Assembly (NCBI GenBank): GCA_963714035.1
Contig: OY970224.1
Span: 1,612,001 to 1,676,000, forward strand
Source: DATFVB01 sp963714035
GTDB lineage: Bacteria > Acidobacteriota > Thermoanaerobaculia > UBA5066 > DATFVB01
Length of the DNA: 64,000 bases
Reading direction: 5' to 3'
Shown: positions 22,048 to 32,659 of the stretch, piece after piece
How positions within the stretch are numbered: the stretch's first letter is position 1
How the letters are laid out: every line of letters starts with the position of its first letter
Translations under genes and position numbers: made by a program
Notes under the pieces: model-generated
Database searches by the model: none
Told to the model about the DNA's origin: nothing
Seen by the model: the letters and a program-made list of their open reading frames with translations, nothing else

Positions 22048-23196
22048 CTACTTCTTCTTCGTCGGGACGCCGCTCTTCAGGTACTCCTCCATGATGTCGT
22101 CGGGGAGCCAGTAGATCTCGGTGCCGTTCAGATAGTAGGTCGGCGTCGAGTTCACACCGAGATATCCCCCCTCGTTCATGTCGCGCCGGATCGGGACGAA
22201 CGACGCTTCCTGGAGGTAGCAGGCGAGGAAGTCCTTGCGCGGGATGCCGGCGGAGTCGATGAAGTCGAAGACCTGCTGGTCCAGCCTCTCGAGTGTCAGC
22301 GTCTCCTGGTTGTCGTAGCAGATCTGCTTGAACTTGAAGACGAGATCCGAGGAGAGCTTCTGGAGGCAAGCCGCCGCCGAAGCCGCCTTGGTCGACCAGT
22401 GATGCGTGGACCACAGCGGATAGAACTTGTAGAAACGGCGGATGCCGAGCTTCGCGCCGTATTTCTCCATCAGCTTGTCCATCTGCTGGCCGCGGCGCTT
22501 GCAGAAGGGGCACTCCATGTCGGCGTACTCGACGACCGTGATCTTCGGGTTGTCGGCGCCGTACGACGGGGACTGCGAGAGATCGATGATCGCCTTCCGC
22601 TGCTCGGGGACCGACTCGCCGAGCTTCCAGAGAGAGCCCATCAGGAACACGGAACCGTCCGGCTCGACGTAGTAGTGGAGCGGCTGGCTGAAATATCCCG
22701 TGTCGACCTCGACGCGGACGGCCTTCACGCCCGCCTTGTCGGCCGCGGGCTCGAGGAAGGCGCGCGCCTGGGCCCCGAACATCTTCGAGAAGTAGTCGCC
22801 GATGCCGGTGACGTCGGCGTCGTTCTGGATCATCCGGGTGACGTTCTGCGCCTGGCTGTTCCGGATGACCGTTCCGGTCAGGATCCACTTCTCGTCGGCC
22901 GAGACGAACATGTCCTGCTTCGCGTCGAGCTTGTCGTACTTCCCCTTGCGCTCGACCATGTACGCCTTGAACCTGGGGATGTCGCTCTTCGGGTCGGCCT
23001 TCGCGGTCACGCGCGACTCGGGCTCCCACGGAAGGAACTCGCCCGCGAAACGCTCGACGGCGGCGGCGACCCCGCTGGCCGGGGGAGCGGCGGCGGGAGC
23101 GGGCGCCGCGACCGCGCCGGAGACGAGAGCCGCGGCGAGGGCCGCGGACGAGACCGCCAGACACAGCCGAAGAAAGAAAGTCGAAGTCGGTTTCAT
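22048..23196 (-). CDS. Secreted DsbA/DsbG-like thioredoxin-fold protein
   Basis: 382 aa from ATG 23194-23196 (GAGGTGG five bases upstream). Signal peptide to about residue 30, Ala/Pro-rich linker, an N-terminal domain of about 150 residues, then a thioredoxin_4/DsbA-like domain. The latter has the active site ADMECPFCKRRG (CPFC), cis-Pro loop NSTPTYYLNG and a helical insert. It probably oxidises or isomerises disulfides of exported proteins, which are frequent in this window. No DsbB-type partner is adjacent. Confidence 0.9.
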   Translation of the reverse strand: MKPTSTFFLRLCLAVSSAALAAALVSGAVAAPAPAAAPPASGVAAAVERFAGEFLPWEPESRVTAKADPKSDIPRFKAYMVERKGKYDKLDAKQDMFVSADEKWILTGTVIRNSQAQNVTRMIQNDADVTGIGDYFSKMFGAQARAFLEPAADKAGVKAVRVEVDTGYFSQPLHYYVEPDGSVFLMGSLWKLGESVPEQRKAIIDLSQSPSYGADNPKITVVEYADMECPFCKRRGQQMDKLMEKYGAKLGIRRFYKFYPLWSTHHWSTKAASAAACLQKLSSDLVFKFKQICYDNQETLTLERLDQQVFDFIDSAGIPRKDFLACYLQEASFVPIRRDMNEGGYLGVNSTPTYYLNGTEIYWLPDDIMEEYLKSGVPTKKK

Positions 23197-23259
23197 TTCC
23201 ACCTCAAACGGAAAACCGCGCGTTTCATTCCCGCGACGGCGTGTTTTCTTCGCGCGGAA

Positions 23260-23768
23260 TCATATCCGGTCGGAAGCAAATCGCACGAGGAGCGCTCCGG
23301 CCTCGACCGCCTGGCCCGGGGCGCAGTGGACCTCGGCGATGACCTGGTCCGCCTCGGCCCGAATCTCGTTCTGCATCTTCATCGCCTCGAGGATCAGGAG
23401 CAGCTCGCCCTTCGCGACGCGGTCCCCGGCCGCCACGCGGACCTCGAGCACGCGCCCGGGCATCGCGGCGAGCACTTCGGGCTCCCCCTCCGACTCGGCG
23501 CCGGCCGCGGATGCGTCGCGCGGGTCGAAGAGGTGGAGCGTCATCTCGGCGCCGCGCAAGCGGAGCCGCGTTTCCTTCTTTCCCGGAACGACGCGGGCGC
23601 GGAGGACCCGGCCGTCCTCGAAGATCGCGACGAAGCTGCCGTCGGCGCGCGGGAAGAGCTCGAGCGCATGGCGCGTCCCGTCGACGTCGACGGTCGAGAC
23701 GTCGCCCGCGGCGTCCACCGCGACCTCCGTCTCGCGGCCGTCGGGTCGCACGAGCCGGAAGACCCGCT

Positions 23769-23772
<4 letters not shown>
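23260..23772 (-). CDS. Biotin carboxyl carrier subunit of acyl-CoA carboxylase
   Basis: 170 aa from GTG 23770-23772. The C-terminal biotinyl domain holds LEAMKMQNEI (Lys is biotinylated) with the partner hairpin PGRVLEVRVAAGDRVAKG. The N-terminal 90 residues form a beta-rich linker domain. Last gene of the operon, overlapping the biotin carboxylase gene by four bases (GTGA). Carries CO2 between the carboxylase and transferase subunits. Confidence 0.93.
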
Positions 23773-25262
<1,490 letters not shown>

Positions 25263-25272
25263 CGTCGGCGGC

Positions 25273-26814
25273 TCAGAGCGGAATGTTCCCGTGCTTCTTC
25301 GGCGGAAGCTTGTCGCGCTTCGTGGCCGCGAAGGCGAACGCCTGGATGAGCTTGCGCCGCGTTTCGGAGGGCTCGATGATCTCGTCCACGAAACCCCGGC
25401 GGGCCGCGACGTAGGGGTTGGCGAACTTCTCGACGTACTCGGCGACCTTTTCCTTCTTCTTCTCGGGGTCCCCGCCGAGCTCGCGCTTGTAGAGGATCGC
25501 GACCGCGCCCTCCGGACCCATCACGGCGATCTCGGCCGTGGGATACGCGAAGTTGAAGTCGGTGCGGAGGTGCTTGGACGCCATCACGCAATAGGCCCCG
25601 CCGTAGGCCTTCCGCGTGATGACGGTGACCTTGGGGACCGTCGCCTCCGCGAACGCAAAGAGGAGCTTCGCGCCGTGCCGGATGATCCCGCCGTACTCCT
25701 GCTTCGTGCCGGGAAGGAAGCCGGGCACGTCCTCGAAGACGAGGAGCGGGACGTTGAACGCGTCGCAGAAGCGCACGAACCGCGCGCCCTTCACCGACGC
25801 GTCGATGTCGAGGACTCCGGCGAGGTACGCGGGCTGGTTCGCGACGACCCCGATCGAGCGGCCGTTGAGCCGGATGAAGCCGACGAGGATGTTCCGGGCG
25901 AAGTTCGCGTGCACCTCGAAGAAACGGTGCTCGTCGGCGATCGCCGAGACGAGCTGCTTCATGTCGTAGGGCTTGTCCGGCTCCTCCGGGATGAACGTGT
26001 TCAGCTCCGCGTCCTCGCGGTCCGGCGGATCGGGGGTCTCGACGATCGGGGCTTCGTCGAGGTTGTTTCCCGGGATGTAGCCGAGGAGCTCGCGGATCGA
26101 GGCGAGCACCGAAGCGTCGTCCGGCCGCGAGAAATGCGCGACACCGGAGACGGAGGAATGCGTCTTCGCGCCGCCGAGCTCTTCCTTCGTGACGGTCTCG
26201 TGCGTGACGGTCGCAATGACGTCCGGGCCGGTCACGAACATGTACGAGGACTTCTCGGTCATGAAGACGAAGTCCGTGATCGCGGGGGAATAGACGGCCC
26301 CGCCGGCGCACGGGCCGAGGATCGCGGAGATCTGTGGGACGACGCCCGAGGCGAGCGTGTTCCGCAGGAAGATGTCGGCGTAGCCGCCGAGCGAAACGAC
26401 GCCTTCCTGGATGCGCGCGCCGCCCGAGTCGTTCAGCCCGATGAGCGGAGCGCCGTTCCGGACGGCGAGGTCCATGACCTTGCAGATCTTCTCGGCGTTG
26501 GTTTCGGAGAGCGAGCCGCCGAAGACGGTGAAATCCTGGGCGAAGACGTAGACGGGACGTCCCTCGACGAGCCCCGCGCCGCAGACGACGCCGTCGCCCG
26601 GGATGTCGATCTTGTCCGAGCCGAAGTCGCGGCCGCGGTGCGAGACGAGCCGGTCGATCTCGAAGAACGAGCCCGGGTCGAGGAGCAGGTCGACGCGCTC
26701 GCGCGCCGAGAGCTTCCCTTCCCGATGCTGCCGCGCGATCCGCTCGGGGCCGCCCCCTTCGACCGACTTGCGGCGCATCTCCTCGAGCTGCGCGATCTTG
26801 CGATCGAGCGTCAC
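25273..26814 (-). CDS. pccB: Carboxyltransferase subunit of acyl-CoA (propionyl-CoA type) carboxylase
   Basis: 513 aa, crotonase-like double domain. N-half with QDFTVFGGSLSETNAEKI and GLNDSGGARIQEGV; C-half with EDVPGFLPGTKQEYGGIIRHGAKLL, TRKAYGGAYCVMASK and YPTAEIAVMGPEGAV. This combination is typical of PccB/MmdA. It transfers the carboxyl group from biotin to an acyl-CoA, most likely propionyl- or acetyl-CoA. ATG 26812-26814 overlaps the upstream DUF507 gene by four bases. Confidence 0.95.
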   Translation of the reverse strand: MTLDRKIAQLEEMRRKSVEGGGPERIARQHREGKLSARERVDLLLDPGSFFEIDRLVSHRGRDFGSDKIDIPGDGVVCGAGLVEGRPVYVFAQDFTVFGGSLSETNAEKICKVMDLAVRNGAPLIGLNDSGGARIQEGVVSLGGYADIFLRNTLASGVVPQISAILGPCAGGAVYSPAITDFVFMTEKSSYMFVTGPDVIATVTHETVTKEELGGAKTHSSVSGVAHFSRPDDASVLASIRELLGYIPGNNLDEAPIVETPDPPDREDAELNTFIPEEPDKPYDMKQLVSAIADEHRFFEVHANFARNILVGFIRLNGRSIGVVANQPAYLAGVLDIDASVKGARFVRFCDAFNVPLLVFEDVPGFLPGTKQEYGGIIRHGAKLLFAFAEATVPKVTVITRKAYGGAYCVMASKHLRTDFNFAYPTAEIAVMGPEGAVAILYKRELGGDPEKKKEKVAEYVEKFANPYVAARRGFVDEIIEPSETRRKLIQAFAFAATKRDKLPPKKHGNIPL

Positions 26815-27089
26815 AGGACGATCCCCTTCTGCTCGGCGAGCTTCCGGCGGATGCGGCGGAAGAGCTCGTTCGAATCGAGCCCGCCGGAGGCGATCTCGGC
26901 CCGCGAGGCGTCGACGAGACGGCGGGCCTCCTCGTCGATGTCGTGCTCGCGGCGGATCTCCTCGGCGAAAACGGCGCGCACCGCGTCGGCGAGGGCGCCC
27001 GGCGATTTCTCCTGGAAGAGGCCGCGTCGCGCGAGCCGCTGGGCGATGCGGACCGCGAGAAAATCCGTCCGCCGCTCGGCAAGGCTCAT
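26811..27089 (-). CDS. DUF507 family protein
   Basis: 92 aa, helical. The C-terminal pattern IDEEARRLVDASRAEIASGGLDSNELFRRIRRKLAEQKGIVL is characteristic of DUF507 (ends K-x-G-x-VL). Biochemical role unknown. First gene of the carboxylase operon, with an ATGA overlap to pccB, so it is probably co-translated. Start ATG 27087-27089; another ATG lies four codons upstream. Confidence 0.88.
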   Translation of the reverse strand: MSLAERRTDFLAVRIAQRLARRGLFQEKSPGALADAVRAVFAEEIRREHDIDEEARRLVDASRAEIASGGLDSNELFRRIRRKLAEQKGIVL

Positions 27090-27457
27090 ATTCCCAATCA
27101 TACCGTCGGCCTCGCGCTCGCCGCTACGCGGCTGGAACGCTGCGGCCTCCCAGATCGCAGACCTCCTCGCCTCGGTTACTTCGGCGAGACTTTCCGCGAT
27201 CTGACCTCCGCGGCTCGCATTTCCGGCTCGACCGCTCCGGCGCCCCACCGAGCTTTCCTGGACGGCTTCCAGCGGCGCCCGCATCCCGTCGGGCTCGCGC
27301 CTTCGCCGCTCCCCGGCTACTCGCATCGCGGGTGGTCCACATCCCCCGACTCGCAACTCTCCAACTCGCAAACTCGCCACTGGCCGCCCGGAAGGGCGGC
27401 TCCAACTCGCGAACTCGCGAACTCGCGACGGGTCGCGTCCGCGACTACAATCCGACG
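27090..27457. other. Intergenic region with stem-loop and short repeats
   Basis: 368 bp. It contains the stem-loop element at 27151-27203 and 8-bp repeats of the AACTCGCG type around 27350-27435. Divergent promoters for the carboxylase operon and tldD probably lie here, but none is clear. Confidence 0.75.
27151..27203 (-). repeat. Stem-loop repeat with GAAGTAACCGA loop, element 1
   Basis: On the minus strand: outer stem CAGATCGCGGA/TCTGCGATCTG, internal loop AAGT/GAGG, inner stem CTCGCC/GGCGAG, loop GAAGTAACCGA. Same plan as the elements at 30588, 37221 and 53846, with different stem bases. Confidence 0.85.
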
Positions 27458-28804
27458 GTGAGTCATCGTCCCGAGCCGCCGCCCCTCGATCTTCCGATGC
27501 TCTCCCGCTGGCTCGAGCCGCTCGCCCGGGAGGGATTCGCCGATCTGTTCTTCGAATGGAAGTCGGAGCTTCACCTGTCGATTCGGGACGGGGCGATCGG
27601 CGACTCGATGCTCGCGGTCGAAGGCGCGGTCTCGGCGCGCGCCCGCCGCGGGTCCCGGGTCGTCCTGACCGCGTCCCCGCGAGCCGACGAGGCGGGGGCC
27701 CGCGACGCGGTGCGCCGGCTCGCCGCGATCCTCTCCTCGTCGAATTTTCCGAAGAGCGCCGAGAAGGCCGCCGCCGCGGAGTCTCGAGAGAAGGAAGACC
27801 CGACGCGCTGGACGAAGAAGATCTCGACGGTGATCACGCGCGGGTTCGAGAACCGGCCCCACCGGGTGGAAGTCCGGCGCCGCCACTCGACGCGTCTCGT
27901 CGTGCCGGCGGGCCGCCCGCCCTCTCGCCACGACCGGCCGCGGCTCTCGCTCCACGGGGAGTTCCTCGCCGACACCCGCGGGGGACCCCGGTGGCGCGCG
28001 TTCAACTTTCACCTCCCGGAAGCGGACGACGGCGCGTTCGAGGAGCTGCGCCAGCGCCTGCGGAGCCTCGCCGCGGGCGGGCCGGGCCCCGTTCCGCCGA
28101 CGGCCGGCGCTTCCGACGTCATCTTCGAAAACGGCTCCGCGGCGTTCTTCTTCCACGAGGTTCTGTCGCACCCGCTCGAGGCGGACTCCCCCGCCTCGAA
28201 GCTCGCGAACCTGCACAAGGCTCGGCTCTGCCCGCGCGAGATCGAGGTCGCCGACGAGCCCTCGCGCCTCGATCTCTTCGGCGGCTACCCGGTCGACGAC
28301 GAGGGCGTGCCGGCGCGCCGCACGCCGCTCCTGAACGCGGGGCACCTCGCCGGACCGCTCCGCGACCGACTGCGCTCCGATCCGCTCCATCCCTCGACCG
28401 GCAACGGGCGGCGGCCGTCGGCGTTCGATCACGCGGCGCCCCGCGGATCGAATCTCGTGGTCGGCCCGGGCGGCGCGAGCGAGGAGGAGATGCTGCACCG
28501 GCTCGCCACGGGAATCCGCATCGACGAGTTCGACGGCGGATCGGTCGATCCCGCCTCGGGGCGGTTCCGGCTGCGGTTCCCGGCGGCGCAGGCCGTGCAG
28601 CGCGGTCGTCTCGGACAGCCGCTCGGACCGGGGCATCTCGAAGGAGAGGTCGTCGAGGCGCTCGCGGCGGTCGATCCCCTGCTGGGGAGCCGGGCGAAAC
28701 CCTGCCGCCAGCTCGCCTGGTGCGCGCGCGAGGGGAAAATCCTCCCGGTCGGAGGAGAGGCGCCCGCGATGATCGTCCGGCGGATGCAGGTGTCGCCTCG
28801 GTGA
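27458..28804 (+). CDS. tldD: TldD-family metalloprotease subunit
   Basis: 448 aa from GTG 27458. The central FFHEVLSHPLEAD carries the HExxxH zinc motif of TldD. The C-terminal domain includes HPSTGNGRRPSAF and SNLVVGPGGASEEEMLHRLATGIRI. TldD and TldE form a heterodimeric peptidase that trims unfolded peptides and matures some modified peptides. The next gene encodes a TldE/PmbA-type partner, in line with that. The N-terminal domain is poorly conserved. Confidence 0.88.
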   Translation: MSHRPEPPPLDLPMLSRWLEPLAREGFADLFFEWKSELHLSIRDGAIGDSMLAVEGAVSARARRGSRVVLTASPRADEAGARDAVRRLAAILSSSNFPKSAEKAAAAESREKEDPTRWTKKISTVITRGFENRPHRVEVRRRHSTRLVVPAGRPPSRHDRPRLSLHGEFLADTRGGPRWRAFNFHLPEADDGAFEELRQRLRSLAAGGPGPVPPTAGASDVIFENGSAAFFFHEVLSHPLEADSPASKLANLHKARLCPREIEVADEPSRLDLFGGYPVDDEGVPARRTPLLNAGHLAGPLRDRLRSDPLHPSTGNGRRPSAFDHAAPRGSNLVVGPGGASEEEMLHRLATGIRIDEFDGGSVDPASGRFRLRFPAAQAVQRGRLGQPLGPGHLEGEVVEALAAVDPLLGSRAKPCRQLAWCAREGKILPVGGEAPAMIVRRMQVSPR

Positions 28805-28841
28805 GAGGCGCGAACGATGTGTCGGTGAGGAGCGCGAAGCC

Positions 28842-28913
28842 GTGTCGGTGCGACGCGCGATGGACGTGTCGGTGCGACGCGCGATGGACGTGTCGGTGCG
28901 ACGCGCGATGGAC
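28842..28913 (+). repeat. Three tandem copies of a 24-bp unit
   Basis: Unit GTGTCGGTGCGACGCGCGATGG plus AC at 28842, 28866 and 28890, followed by a partial copy; a looser copy precedes it. 24 bp is a multiple of three, so the downstream frame stays open through it and provides spurious upstream start codons. Confidence 0.95.
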
Positions 28914-28982
28914 GTGTCGCTTCGTCGAGAAGCGCCGGATGCCGCCGAGGAGCGCGAGAACGGGCGGATCGATGGCCGGGCG

Positions 28983-30266
28983 ATGACGATCGCTCTCGAC
29001 ACGATCCGCGAGGAGCTCTCGTCGCGAGCCGGCGACCGCTGGGAGATCTACGGCAAACGCGCGGCGGCGGCGGAGCTCCGCGTGGCGGCTTCGGCGCACG
29101 AAGAATCGGAGCGGGTCGAGGACGGCTGCGCCGCGCGCTGGGAAGAGGGAGGCAAGGCGCACTTCGCCGCCGCGACCTCGCCGGCGCTCCTCGTGGACGT
29201 GATCCGCGAGACCATGCGGCTCGGCCCGGGAGGATCGGCGCCTTTCCCCGCGCTCCCGAGCGGGACGTTCGACCAGCCGCCCGACCCGAGCGCGATCCCT
29301 CCCGCCGACGCGTTCGAGCCGGTCGCGCAGCTCCTCGCATCGGAGTCGAAGGGACAGGCGAGGCTGACCTCGCTCACCCTGACCTGCGGCGAGATCGTCG
29401 AGCGGATCGAGAACGGCGCGGGGTTCGCGGGCGGACGCGTGCGGCAGTTCGGCTACGGCAATGCGCGGGCGGTGGGAGTCGCCTCGGAGCGGCGGGTGAC
29501 CGCCGACGTCGTGTTCCCGGCGGGAAGGGCCGGCGCGTTCGACACGGCGAAGGTCGCGCAGTCGCTCGCCGACCGCAGCCTCCTTCCTCTGAAGGGAAGG
29601 GCGTGCCCGTTTCCGCGCGGCGAGCTCCTTCTCGACCCGTCCGTCTCCGCCGCGCTGCTCGCGGCGACGCTGCCCCTTTTCTGCGGCGACGCCCACCGCA
29701 TGCTCCTGTCGCGCCGGTATCTCGATCGGAATGGCCGGTTCTCCGCGGAGAACGTCTCCCTCGTCGACGATCCGACGGTCGAAGGGCCCTTCGACGCGGA
29801 AGGGATCCCCGTTCGGCGAAAGCAGGTCGTGAGCGACGGCGTCTTCCGCGCGCGGCTCCACGACCTCGGCTCGTCGGCGCGCTCCGGCGAGAGCCCGACC
29901 GGCAACGCGATCCGCCCGTCATTCCGGTTTCCCCCGCGGCCTGGAAGCGCGCTCTTCGCGCTGGAGGGAAGGCGGTCCGCGAACGCGGCGGAGCTCCTCG
30001 CGTCGGTCACGCGCGGGCTCTACGCAACCGCGCTCGCGGCGCCGGCCCGCGTGGACCTCGAAAACGACGCGTACCGGCTCGAAGTCGAAGGGTGGGCCCT
30101 CCAGGCGGGACGGCTGCGGTCGCCGGTCGCCTCCGCGACGATCCGGGGACGGCTCTCGGAGTTCTGGAAAGGGATCGGCGGCGTCGGAACCGACCGGCGG
30201 ATCTTCCCGCTGCAGTCGCTCGTCGCGGCGCCCACGCTGTTCGTCACCAAAGCCACGTTCGCCTGA
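28983..30266 (+). CDS. TldE/PmbA-family protein
   Basis: 427 aa from ATG 28983 (MTIALDTIREELSS); in-frame ATGs in the tandem repeat at 28842-28913 would give up to 47 more residues but look unconserved. It belongs to the TldD/PmbA family but lacks the HExxxH motif, as expected for the non-catalytic TldE partner. Features: YGNARAVGVASE, ENVSLVDDPTVEG and the C-terminal region around RLEVEGW. Follows tldD after 178 bp. Confidence 0.85.
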   Translation: MTIALDTIREELSSRAGDRWEIYGKRAAAAELRVAASAHEESERVEDGCAARWEEGGKAHFAAATSPALLVDVIRETMRLGPGGSAPFPALPSGTFDQPPDPSAIPPADAFEPVAQLLASESKGQARLTSLTLTCGEIVERIENGAGFAGGRVRQFGYGNARAVGVASERRVTADVVFPAGRAGAFDTAKVAQSLADRSLLPLKGRACPFPRGELLLDPSVSAALLAATLPLFCGDAHRMLLSRRYLDRNGRFSAENVSLVDDPTVEGPFDAEGIPVRRKQVVSDGVFRARLHDLGSSARSGESPTGNAIRPSFRFPPRPGSALFALEGRRSANAAELLASVTRGLYATALAAPARVDLENDAYRLEVEGWALQAGRLRSPVASATIRGRLSEFWKGIGGVGTDRRIFPLQSLVAAPTLFVTKATFA

Positions 30267-30383
30267 CGCGGGGCGTCAGGCACAAATACGAAATCCGAAT
30301 CTCGAAAACATCGAAACAATACATGAATTACTGACCCGAGCGACGCGGGTCCCCACGAGCGACGGCTACCCTGTCCCCCGAGC

Positions 30384-30449
30384 AGATCCCTCGTCGCCTC
30401 CGCCTTCGCTCTGCGAGCTACGGCGGACAAGTCGCTCCTCGGGATGACA
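30384..30449 (-). repeat. 66-bp dispersed repeat, copy 2
   Basis: Inverted relative to the copy at 21466-21531, with about three mismatches. Flanked on the right by a GCTCCGGAGG half stem-loop, showing that the two repeat families are physically linked. Confidence 0.88.
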
Positions 30450-30587
30450 TGCTCCGGAGGTCCGCGATGTGGGAGCGCACCCGTTGGGTCCCGAGCACCT
30501 GAAAGAATTGGAGACCCATCTGCGGAAATCGTCGTAAACGATTCCCGCAGCGCTTCTGCTACTCAGTGCGAAGGATGCGGGGCTCAT

Positions 30588-30640
30588 CACATCGCGGATA
30601 GTCTCCGCGAAGTAACCGAGCGGAGGAGGTCCGCGATGTG
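30588..30640 (+). repeat. Stem-loop repeat with GAAGTAACCGA loop, element 2
   Basis: Outer stem CACATCGCGGA/TCCGCGATGTG (11 bp), internal loop TAGT/GAGG, inner stem CTCCGC/GCGGAG, loop GAAGTAACCGA (30609-30619). Confidence 0.88.
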
Positions 30641-30845
30641 GGAGCTTTCGCGCACCGCGAGGGGCCGGTGGTAGCGCGGTCGAGTGTGAGCGCGAAGGGC
30701 GCATTTCCATGCGCACGGCGCGCTCTCTCCTGAGCGAAGCGAAGGACCTACCGTCCAAGCAGATCCCTCGTCGCTTCGCTCCTCGGGATGACATGCTCCG
30801 GAGGATCGCGCCGTGGGAGCATTCGTGATCCGAGCTCCGCGAGCG

Positions 30846-32084
30846 TCACGAATGCGACGTGGGTGGTGGCGGCTCCTCCTGCTGCATGGCCGGGTTGGGC
30901 GCGTTCTCGTCCTCCGTCGGAGCGGGAACCGCGGCCGGAGGCGGCGCGGGAGCGGGCTGCGGATACGGCGCCGGCCGCGACCCGCGGTTGCGCCGGAACT
31001 GATCCACCAGCTGCTGGCGGCGGGCGTCGGCGGGCTTGGCGGGCGCCGACTTGCCTCCGATCAGCGGGGCGCTCGTCGGCGAGCCGGTCCCCACGACCGT
31101 CGGAGCGGCATCCTCCCCGGCGGAATCGGCGTCGAGATCCGACGTGTTCACCGGCCGCTGCGGGTGGAGCTGCTCCCACACCGCCCGGTCGGCGAAGCTC
31201 GCCTCCTCGGCCACGTCGACACCGGCGAGATCGCGGGGGTAGTTCTCGATCGAAGCGCGGAAGAGCAGCCGGCTCTGAACGACGAGCGGGTTGCGCGCCG
31301 GCCAGCGGAGCGACGGATCGATGCGGAGCGCCTTCGCGTACTCGCGCACCGCGTCTTCGTTGCGGCCCTCCCGTTCCAGGAGAAAGCCCAGGTGGAACCG
31401 GGAAAGGGGAAAGCCGGGCTTCCGTTTGATCGAACGCTCGTAAGCCTTGATCGCGGCGGGAGGCTTTCCTTCCTTCTCCCAGAGCAGCCCTTCGTTGTAG
31501 TCGGCGAGATAGAACGTGGGATCGAGCTTCGCCGCCTTCTGGTACTGCTCGGCCGCCTCTTTGGCGAAACCGCGACGGGCGAGGAGGTTTCCGAGATCGT
31601 TGCGAAGCCCCGCGTCCGAAGGGTGCGCCCGAATTCTGGCCGTGAGGTCCTCGATCTCGCGATCGAGCGCGTCTGCGTTCGAGAGATAGGTCTCGTAGAA
31701 GACTTTTCCGCCGGGCGATTCCGGAGCCATCTCCGGAGCGGGGGGAGGCTCGGGCGCCGGAGGAGCGGGCTGCGCGACGGGAGACGGAGACGACGGAGGC
31801 GGCGGGGTCGGGCGAGTCGCCGGATGGGCCGCCGGACGAGACGGAATGAAGGGAGAGGACGTCGGAACGGGAGCGGCTGCCGGCGGCGCCGGCGGCTGGA
31901 CCGGAGTCGTCTCGGGTGGCGCCGGGATCGCCGGGGTGGGAGAAGCCGAGGCGTCCGGCACCGTCGTCAAGGTCGACGGAATTCCGGGCTGGCCCGAAAC
32001 GCCGTTCTGCGCCGAAGCCGCGCCGCTGACGAGGAGCGACCCCGCCAGCGCGGCGATCACGATCCGCGATTTCATGCCCTTCAT
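30846..32084 (-). CDS. Secreted proline-rich TPR protein
   Basis: 412 aa from ATG 32082-32084, which overlaps the previous gene's stop (ATGA). Signal peptide (MKSRIVIAALAGSLLVSGAASAQ), a long Pro/Ala/Ser-rich region (about 30-135), then a TPR domain (FAKEAAEQYQKAAKLDPTF, PPAAIKAYERSIKRKPGF, NEDAVREYAKALRIDPS) and a second Pro-rich tail. Probably a periplasmic or surface scaffold; partners unknown. Confidence 0.85.
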   Translation of the reverse strand: MKGMKSRIVIAALAGSLLVSGAASAQNGVSGQPGIPSTLTTVPDASASPTPAIPAPPETTPVQPPAPPAAAPVPTSSPFIPSRPAAHPATRPTPPPPSSPSPVAQPAPPAPEPPPAPEMAPESPGGKVFYETYLSNADALDREIEDLTARIRAHPSDAGLRNDLGNLLARRGFAKEAAEQYQKAAKLDPTFYLADYNEGLLWEKEGKPPAAIKAYERSIKRKPGFPLSRFHLGFLLEREGRNEDAVREYAKALRIDPSLRWPARNPLVVQSRLLFRASIENYPRDLAGVDVAEEASFADRAVWEQLHPQRPVNTSDLDADSAGEDAAPTVVGTGSPTSAPLIGGKSAPAKPADARRQQLVDQFRRNRGSRPAPYPQPAPAPPPAAVPAPTEDENAPNPAMQQEEPPPPTSHS

Positions 32085-32632
32085 CCTTTCGATGGGCGGG
32101 CGATCAGCCGGACACGGCCGCCGTCGGCCGCGACCTCGAACTCCCAACCCGTCCTGCCCGTCTTTGTCGCCAGAGCCTCCCGCTCCTTCGCGAGCTGATC
32201 ACGAAACTTGTCGAAGCTCATCTTCGACACGTCCTGGCCGTTTCCCCGGCGCGCATCGACGAAACGGGCGAACAACGCCTCGTCCGGCGTGCGGGGCGCC
32301 TCCGGGTGTACGGAGGAGGAAGCCCGAACGTTGGCCGGCGGCGGCCCGGGGGCGCCCCGGGCGAAGCGGCCCCGCCCTTCTTCCTTGTCGCGCACGGCCC
32401 GTTCCCAGTGCTCCGCCTGGCTGTTGTACCGCCCGAGCACCGAGTTGAGCCGGTAGCGGTCGCCGGGAGAGTCGATCTTCTGCGCGGAAAGGGCGCGCGC
32501 CATCTCCTGCAGCCGGCGCTTTCCATCGGCGGGCAGGCGGCCGCTGGTTCCATAGAGGAAGACGTCGTATTCCCTTCCCACCCGGGTGATCGCTTCCTCG
32601 AACGCGGCGAACTCCTTCTCCAGCGAAGACAT
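32081..32632 (-). CDS. Hypothetical helical protein
   Basis: 183 aa, cytoplasmic, charged and mostly helical (LEKEFAAFEEAITRVGREYDVFLYG). A central linker contains Ala/Pro, and the C-terminal segment (FDKFRDQLAKEREAL) leads to a beta hairpin (WEFEVAADGGRVRLIARP). This resembles MXAN_5187-type C-terminal domains of delta-proteobacterial/acidobacterial proteins, with low certainty. Co-operonic with the TPR protein by a four-base overlap and divergent from selA. Confidence 0.75.
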   Translation of the reverse strand: MSSLEKEFAAFEEAITRVGREYDVFLYGTSGRLPADGKRRLQEMARALSAQKIDSPGDRYRLNSVLGRYNSQAEHWERAVRDKEEGRGRFARGAPGPPPANVRASSSVHPEAPRTPDEALFARFVDARRGNGQDVSKMSFDKFRDQLAKEREALATKTGRTGWEFEVAADGGRVRLIARPSKG

Positions 32633-32659
32633 CTGCTAACCTCGCCCATTCTAACGGCT

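Larger units (their letters stand above)
30267..30845. other. Repeat-rich intergenic region
   Basis: 579 bp between convergent genes. It contains the 66-bp dispersed repeat (30384-30449), the stem-loop element (30588-30640), a shortened repeat ending near 30793, and several half-elements reading GCTCCGGAGG...CGCGATGTGGGAG. No gene seen. Confidence 0.85.

Noticed and set aside
27317..29002. Long minus-strand frame opposite tldD
   Set aside because: Low-complexity Arg-rich translation, while the plus strand has the HExxxH-containing TldD.
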